NCBI GenBank assembly: GCA_021772985.1
Contig: JAJFKX010000062.1
Coordinates: forward strand, 1-48,364
Direction of reading: 5' to 3'
Source: Gammaproteobacteria bacterium
Lineage (GTDB): Bacteria; Pseudomonadota; Gammaproteobacteria; Xanthomonadales; Wenzhouxiangellaceae
DNA: 48,364 bases
Below, one piece after another: positions 43,401 through 48,364 of the stretch. A program made the position numbers and the translations under genes. The number at the start of each line of letters is the position of its first letter. Within the stretch, counting starts at the first letter, position 1. The notes below the pieces were generated by a model that was not told where the DNA came from, made no database searches, and worked only from the letters and a program-made list of their open reading frames with translations.

Positions 43401-44036
43401 TTATTCAGGCGGCAGCAGCTGCACGTCAAAAGTCAGTAACAATCGTTCTTCGCTGCTTTTATGTGGATGAGAGTAATGTTGCAGCCAACCGGGGAAAACA
43501 ACTGCGGTTCCATTGCGCGGGTAGAAGTTGCGATGATATTCCCATGCAAATTCTCGGGGGAATGTGGATTCCACATGCGGGTTGATAAAACTTATCGCGC
43601 CTTCTGGTTTCGGACGAATTGGCACGTTTGCATAATACGCCATGACGCAGAATGTATTGGGATGGTTGTGCGGTATTTGGTAGGCCCCAGCCGGATAGAG
43701 CACAGCCCAACTGGCAGCGAAGTTATAGCCATAATCGGTTGTCGGCCAGCCGGCCAGCCGTGCATGTTCAGTCAGATAAGATTGAATGCCTGGATGGACA
43801 CAGGTGTTTAAAAACTGCTCCCAGGTTGGGTCATTATCCCAGTGTTCGTGCAATACAATATCCGGCTGATAACCGAGGATGGTTGCTACATTGGGTTTTT
43901 CACCAGCATTTTTGATAGCGATGTCGCGCTGGAAAGTTTTAATACGATTATAAAACTCCTGGTTTACCGGGAGATCACCGAACTGGTATTCTCGGACAAT
44001 TGCAGGGAATAAGGTATGCGTTTGTGCTCTCTTCAT
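43401..44036 (-). CDS. Putative 2OG-Fe(II) oxygenase
   Basis: This protein of about 211 residues resembles the 2OG-Fe(II) oxygenase family whose members contain a jelly-roll core. GAYQIPHNHPNTFCVMAYYA is the first metal-site region (HNHP). The second is VVFPGWLQHYSHPH with ERLLLTFD, supplying the distal His and the 2OG-binding Arg. The N-terminus FPAIVREYQF is typical. The frame also allows TTG at 44093, which would add 19 residues without a ribosome-binding site; the ATG at 44036 matches family length. The substrate is unknown. Confidence 0.72.
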   Translation of the reverse strand: MKRAQTHTLFPAIVREYQFGDLPVNQEFYNRIKTFQRDIAIKNAGEKPNVATILGYQPDIVLHEHWDNDPTWEQFLNTCVHPGIQSYLTEHARLAGWPTTDYGYNFAASWAVLYPAGAYQIPHNHPNTFCVMAYYANVPIRPKPEGAISFINPHVESTFPREFAWEYHRNFYPRNGTAVVFPGWLQHYSHPHKSSEERLLLTFDVQLLPPE

Positions 44037-44393
44037 TCTAGTTGTATAAGCAAAATGGGACAAAGCGTTACTATATACGCTAGCGTCAGCCAATGCCGAA
44101 CTCTAAGTATAGTGACTCTCAGCCGTTATGGATGGGTTTTTTCAAATTAGCGGTTTAGCAGCTGTTGAACTCAGTTGTTTGTAGCACTTATTGGCCTCGA
44201 GAAGGCAGAATTTTCATGAACTTTGAATCGTTGACGTATCTCAGCGACAATTACTATGATCACTTTCGTGATTAGATGAGATCGGATTGGGTATTGCAAG
44301 CGCAGTTCGCTGCCGCTACTCTGTAGCGCTTTATTAACCAACAATTGATGTTGCAGCGAGCTATTCTTCATTCGCTGCTGTTACTCATTATCT
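44037..44393. other. 357-bp divergent region upstream of pckG and the oxygenase
   Basis: No gene was seen. It must contain the promoters of pckG and of the oxygenase gene. I could not identify a convincing -35/-10 pair or a long palindrome. Confidence 0.5.
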
Positions 44394-46136
44394 ATGAATA
44401 CGACTAATCAGGAATTGAACGTCTGGGTTGCAGATGTGGCCAGGCAGACACAACCCGCTCATATTGTCTGGTGTGATGGTTCACAGAATGAATACGATAA
44501 CCTTGTAGCAGAATTGCTGGAGACCGGTGATTTGCTGGAATTGAATCAGCAAACGCACCCAGGTTGTTACCTGCACCGTTCAGACCCGAATGATGTTGCC
44601 AGAATGGAGCACCTGACATACATCTGTAGCACTGACGCTGATGATGCCGGGCTTAATAATAATTGGCTGGCACCTACTGAAGCACATAACAAAATGGATG
44701 ATTTGTTTGCCGGTAGTATGCAGGGTCGGACAATGTATGTGGTGCCTTATTGTATGGGGCCAATAGATTCGCCATTGTCGCGTTGCGGTGTGGAAATAAC
44801 AGATAGTGCCTATGTGGTAGTCAATATGCGCAAGATGACCCGTATGGGTAGTGCCGCATTAAGCCGGATAGAGCGAGATCAGGTGTTTGTTAAAGGGTTG
44901 CACTCAACCGGCGAACTGGACCCTGAGCGGCGATTCATTATGCACTTTCCGGAAGAGCTGCAGATCCAAAGTTATGGTTCTGGTTATGGTGGTAATGCGT
45001 TACTGGGCAAAAAATGCCACGCTCTAAGAATAGCCAGCCATCAGGCGCGCCAGGAAGGCTGGCTGGCGGAACATATGCTGATTGTGGGAATAGAAAGCCC
45101 CGAAGGCGAAAAGACCTACCTGGCTGCTGCGTTCCCGTCTGCCTGTGGGAAGACCAATCTGGCGATGCTGATTCCACCGGCCAGTTATGCTGGTTGGAAA
45201 GTATGGACTGTTGGAGATGATATTTGCTGGTTGCGCCCCGGTGAAGATGGCCGCTTATGGGCAATTAATCCAGAAGCAGGCTTTTTTGGTGTTGCGCCTG
45301 GAACGGGTGCCGAGACCAATCCCAATGCATTGGCGATGTTAAACAAGGATGCGATTTTTACCAATGTGGCGGTGACTGCTGATAATGAGCCATGGTGGGA
45401 AGGGAAGTCCGATGAAAAGCCGGTCAAGGATTGGCTGGGCCGTGACTATGACCCTGAGAACGGACCAGCGGCACATCCGAATTCACGGTTTACAGTTTCC
45501 ATCAAAAACTGCCCGTGCTATGCGCCCGAATCAGAAGCAGCCAGTGGTGTGCCAATTTCAGCAATAATATTTGGTGGCCGCAGGGAGTCGCTGGTACCAC
45601 TGATATTCCAATCATTTGATTGGCCGCATGGGGTGTTGGTAGGTGCTTCAATGGCTTCTGAGACAACTGCGGCAGCAACTGGTACGACCGGTATCGTGCG
45701 ACGTGATCCAATGGCAATGAAACCATTCTGTGGATATAACTTTGCTGATTACTGGGCGCATTGGCTGAGTTTTGCTGATCAGCCGGATAAGTTGCCTAAG
45801 ATTTTTCACGTTAACTGGTTTCGTAAAGACGAGCAGGGCAGGTTCATGTGGCCAGGTTTTGGGGAAAACATGCGGGTGCTGGAGTGGATTGTCCGGCGCT
45901 GTGCGGACCAGCTTGGGGCTCGGCAAACTCCGATTGGTTATGTTCCAAATATTGATGACATCAATCTTGATGGATTGCCAATTGATACGTATACGCTAAA
46001 ACGGCTGCTGGAAGTCGTTGCTGAGAATTGGACGGATGAGCTGGCACAAATCCAACAGTATCTGGAGCAATATGGCGATAGGTTGCCGGCAGCATTAAAA
46101 GCTGAGCAGCAGAAAGTAGCAAAGCAGCTGGTTTAA
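44394..46136 (+). CDS. pckG: Phosphoenolpyruvate carboxykinase (GTP)
   Basis: This 580-residue enzyme converts oxaloacetate and GTP to PEP in gluconeogenesis. It starts with the region containing ICSTDADDAGLNNNW. It has the substrate loop YGGNALLGKKCHALRIAS and the P-loop FPSACGKTNLAML with the reactive Cys. It also has the PEPCK-specific WTVGDDICWL, the GTP-type FFGVAPGT, and FRKDEQGRFMWPGFGENMRVL. It is the GTP form, not the ATP-dependent PckA of enterobacteria. It is monocistronic and convergent with the sulfotransferase gene. Confidence 0.95.
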   Translation: MNTTNQELNVWVADVARQTQPAHIVWCDGSQNEYDNLVAELLETGDLLELNQQTHPGCYLHRSDPNDVARMEHLTYICSTDADDAGLNNNWLAPTEAHNKMDDLFAGSMQGRTMYVVPYCMGPIDSPLSRCGVEITDSAYVVVNMRKMTRMGSAALSRIERDQVFVKGLHSTGELDPERRFIMHFPEELQIQSYGSGYGGNALLGKKCHALRIASHQARQEGWLAEHMLIVGIESPEGEKTYLAAAFPSACGKTNLAMLIPPASYAGWKVWTVGDDICWLRPGEDGRLWAINPEAGFFGVAPGTGAETNPNALAMLNKDAIFTNVAVTADNEPWWEGKSDEKPVKDWLGRDYDPENGPAAHPNSRFTVSIKNCPCYAPESEAASGVPISAIIFGGRRESLVPLIFQSFDWPHGVLVGASMASETTAAATGTTGIVRRDPMAMKPFCGYNFADYWAHWLSFADQPDKLPKIFHVNWFRKDEQGRFMWPGFGENMRVLEWIVRRCADQLGARQTPIGYVPNIDDINLDGLPIDTYTLKRLLEVVAENWTDELAQIQQYLEQYGDRLPAALKAEQQKVAKQLV

Positions 46137-46180
46137 GTGAAGTCGTGGATTTTGCAGCCGCCGGGTGCGATGCTTTAGCT

Positions 46181-47644
46181 TCAGTAAAATTCATCTAGTT
46201 CCGCACGAACGGCTTTGAGTTCTGCTGCATAGTGCTTCCATGCGCCTACCGAGCTGGAATAAATGGGCTTGCTGACCTGTAGTTGGCTGGCGGTGACGGT
46301 TCCTGTCTGAGTATTATGAAAACGTAAACACTCCGGATCCCAATCCAGTTCGAGAAAGCTGATTAACTGATGTGCTTTCCCAGAAAAATCGTAAACCAGA
46401 TCTTCGTAATTAATATCCAGGATATTAATGGACAGCCGCTCACGCCAAAGTTGCATGTACTGCCGGTATTGTCGGTATTTTGCAATCAGATCGGAAAAGT
46501 CATTGGTGTATTTAGCAGCAATCGGTTGCTGAAAGCACGACCATAAAGTATCCATGGGGTCGCGTTGAGTGTGAATCACAAAGGCATTTGGGAACAGCAT
46601 CTGGATAACACCAAGCATTTCATAATTGGTTGGCATTTTGTCGGTTATCCTCAGGTGCTTATCTGGATTGGTAGAAACTTTTGATAAGTAATAACGTGCT
46701 GCAACTGGAATAATTTTTGCCGGTAAATGATTAATCAGGTCGGGATACGTTAGGGAGGTTGCTTTGGCGAAGTAATTGCGGGCAATATTTTTGATGTGGG
46801 CCAGTTCGCCATAAGCATTAATATGTTGATGACTCGCCAGTATTTTTTCCACCAGAGTGCTGCCGGTACGTGGCATGCCGATGATAAATACCGGTCTTTT
46901 CGAATGACTGGCATGACCTTTGAATTTTGCCAGTAGCTGCGAAGTAAAGATCGAGCGGGTTTTGTGCAACAGTGCAGCATGTCTTTCAGGTTGAAATAGC
47001 TCCGCTCCGGTATGTGTTTGTTTCTCCAGTGAATTGGCCAGCATATAGTGCTTAAATGCAGCGGGATAGTTGTTTTCTTTATGCAACATCACGGCTACTG
47101 TGAAGCATGCCTGGCTGCGTTGTAAGCCAGGTAAATGCTCAGCTTGAGTCAATAATAACAACCGATGGCGCTGCGCTTGACTGAATGTGTAGTGCCCCTG
47201 TGAAGATAGACGCGAAAGACCAAAATACGCAGAAACTTCATTTGGGTTCAACGCCAGTGCCTGTTCGAACGCAGTAACAGCATCATCAAGCTTACCTATG
47301 TCACTAAGCAGTACGCCATGCAATACATGATTGGCAGCACTAGCTGGGGTGAGTGTAATCGCCTGGTTGATGTGTTGTAAGGCTTTGTTAAGTTGTTGCT
47401 GCTTTCGATATGACTGGGCCAGGGCTATATGCCTATCTAGTTCGCCTGGGTTTAATTTTTCAGCTTTGGAAAGCAGTTGAATTGCAGCAGCAGAGTCATC
47501 TAAACGATTGGCAATTAAGCCTGCATAATGCAGCGCGGCAGAATTATTGGGGTTCTCGTCAAGTATCTTCACCAACAGAGCATGGGCGTCTTTAAGGTGG
47601 TTTTGCTTGTATAAAGTAATGGCTTGCTCAAGAGAAGCTGGCAT
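46181..47644 (-). CDS. TPR-repeat sulfotransferase family protein
   Basis: This 487-residue protein is a fusion. Residues about 1-200 form tetratricopeptide-like helices (for example YAGLIANRLDD and HVLHGVLLSDIGKLDDAVTA). Residues about 235-480 form a sulfotransferase domain. The PAPS 5'-phosphosulfate loop is VFIIGMPRTGSTLVEKILAS, and the 3'-phosphate region contains HTQRDPMDTLWSCF. Members sulfate proteins, glycans or small molecules; the TPR part may hold the acceptor. It has no signal peptide. The gene stands alone. Confidence 0.87.
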   Translation of the reverse strand: MPASLEQAITLYKQNHLKDAHALLVKILDENPNNSAALHYAGLIANRLDDSAAAIQLLSKAEKLNPGELDRHIALAQSYRKQQQLNKALQHINQAITLTPASAANHVLHGVLLSDIGKLDDAVTAFEQALALNPNEVSAYFGLSRLSSQGHYTFSQAQRHRLLLLTQAEHLPGLQRSQACFTVAVMLHKENNYPAAFKHYMLANSLEKQTHTGAELFQPERHAALLHKTRSIFTSQLLAKFKGHASHSKRPVFIIGMPRTGSTLVEKILASHQHINAYGELAHIKNIARNYFAKATSLTYPDLINHLPAKIIPVAARYYLSKVSTNPDKHLRITDKMPTNYEMLGVIQMLFPNAFVIHTQRDPMDTLWSCFQQPIAAKYTNDFSDLIAKYRQYRQYMQLWRERLSINILDINYEDLVYDFSGKAHQLISFLELDWDPECLRFHNTQTGTVTASQLQVSKPIYSSSVGAWKHYAAELKAVRAELDEFY

Positions 47645-47726
47645 TGCCGCAGTATCCAGATAGATATAGATAAATGACTAGTATAACCAGTCTGAAATGC
47701 AGCTTACCTATGCTCACATTCAAACA

Positions 47727-47926
47727 TTATTGTAAATCATGAAGGCCTGGCTTTAATGGAGTAATCAGACCAGCCGTTCCGAGACTATGCGTTTTCGCAT
47801 GAATAGCTTTAAAACCCTTGCCGGCTAAATGTCGCGTTATCCGCTTCAAACCAGAAATTTCTTCAGTCACTCGATTGATATCTTTTAGTTGTAAGGCGGT
47901 GCGATATGAGTCTGGTTTAAAGCAAA
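47727..47926 (-). pseudogene. Start-less reading frame, possible gene remnant
   Basis: The frame is open between TAA upstream and TAA at 47727-47729. It reads YRTALQLKDINRVTEEISGL, then KRITRHLAGKGFKAIHA and HSLGTAGLITPLKPGLHDL. The composition is protein-like, with an amphipathic helix followed by a basic segment, but it has no usable start codon and no recognised family. It may be the tail of a deleted gene; chance cannot be excluded. Confidence 0.3.
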
Positions 47927-47981
47927 ATTAATTGGTCTGGGAAAAAGTTCAAAAGAAAGAGTAGACATAGTACGATAAATA

Positions 47982-48037
47982 ACGTACATTTAACAACGTA
48001 CATAACTATACGTACGGATACTTACGTATGAATACAT
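47982..48037. repeat. Four direct 14-bp repeats with ACGTA core
   Basis: ACGTA occurs at 47982, 47996, 48010 and 48024, exactly 14 bp apart. The first two units share ACGTACAT, the third starts ACGTACGG and the fourth ACGTATGA. The array ends 99 bp before the TonB-receptor start. The regular spacing suggests an array of binding sites for a regulator. Confidence 0.65.
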
Positions 48038-48136
48038 AACTAATTAAATGAAGTAAGTGCGTTAGTTCTATGTTTTGTTTTGTGAACAACATGTTTAAGT
48101 TATTGTTTTTTAATAGGATTTATTTGGAGACACCAA

Positions 48137-48364
48137 ATGCAATTTAACCGTAATCCCTTATACCAGTCAGTGCGCTTTGCACTTGGCACTGGTGCGATTG
48201 CTGGTCTGGCGTTGTCCGGACAAGCTTTTGCCCAGGATGACGACCCGGCAGAGTTGGATCGTGTTGACGTAACAGGCTCCCGCCTGAGTCAGGTCGACAT
48301 CGAAGGCGCCAGCCCGGTTACTACTATCGATCGCGCAGATATTGAGCGTATCGGTTTGACCGAT
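48137..48364 (+). CDS. TonB-dependent receptor, N-terminal part (cut by window end)
   Basis: Only the first 76 codons are present. The signal peptide (LGTGAIAGLALSGQAFAQ) is followed by acidic residues. The start of the plug domain then reads LDRVDVTGSRLSQVDIEGAS and PVTTIDRADIERIG, the usual TonB box and early plug sequence of outer-membrane transporters. GGAG lies about seven bases before the ATG. The frame runs off the window, so substrate class cannot be judged. Confidence 0.9.
   Translation, partial: MQFNRNPLYQSVRFALGTGAIAGLALSGQAFAQDDDPAELDRVDVTGSRLSQVDIEGASPVTTIDRADIERIGLTD

Larger units (their letters stand above)
47645..48136. other. 492-bp region upstream of the TonB-dependent receptor
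   Basis: The left half contains a start-less leftward reading frame (47727-47926, listed separately). The right half (about 47930-48130) is AT-rich and carries the 14-bp ACGTA array. It must hold the promoter of the receptor gene. Confidence 0.6.

Overview
The window looks like chromosomal DNA of a gammaproteobacterium. This rests on the divergent pair mrcA / pilMNOPQ, the order rsmG-parA-parB, DeaD with a DbpA-type C-terminus, the long FadE, type I GltA, an OppBCDF close to the enterobacterial type, and a TonB-dependent receptor. The GTP-type PEP carboxykinase, the C-terminal DGFE tail on a secreted protease, and the style of the TonB receptor N-terminus point away from Enterobacterales, towards lineages around Lysobacterales, Marinicella or Arenicella. 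That placement is inference from motifs. No rRNA, tRNA or CRISPR array was seen.

Region 1-5.1 kb is accessory and mosaic. It holds a frameshifted, truncated Y1 transposase remnant, a 5'-truncated Rhs protein with a variable C-terminal tip overlapping a candidate immunity gene, a relic of a second Rhs C-terminal region, another Rhs fragment, and an intact Y1/HUH (RAYT-like) transposase inside a segment with 14-bp inverted ends. The sequence AGACACCCA(T/C)(A/T)ACTT sits at every junction, which is the main unusual signal of the window. Region 5.1-7.3 kb carries a secreted metzincin-type protease with a translationally coupled partner and a DUF3429 membrane protein.

Region 7.4-12 kb is an oppBCDF peptide importer without its binding protein, followed by a small lipoprotein. 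Next come deaD, a glutathione S-transferase, a gene-poor stretch, and a Tat-type dienelactone hydrolase. A membrane-anchored winged-helix/TolB/TPR regulator follows, bracketed by two REP-type inverted repeats, then a VOC protein and a YdgA-like protein. From 20.6 kb the order is rsmG, parA, parB, rpmE2 (zinc-independent L31), a terminator, gltA, and an uncharacterised conserved gene.

Region 25.9-36.8 kb has mrcA (PBP1A) divergent from pilMNOPQ, the type IV pilus alignment complex and secretin. It is followed by a large Ig-like lipoprotein and a UUCG-loop terminator. Region 36.9-47.6 kb is metabolic: aldehyde dehydrogenase, DUF938 methyltransferase, free-Met-R-sulfoxide reductase, SixA, FadE, a divergent TetR regulator with a palindrome between them, a 2OG-Fe(II) oxygenase, pckG, and a TPR-sulfotransferase. 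The window ends in the first 76 codons of a TonB-dependent receptor. Its upstream region has four ACGTA cores spaced exactly 14 bp apart.
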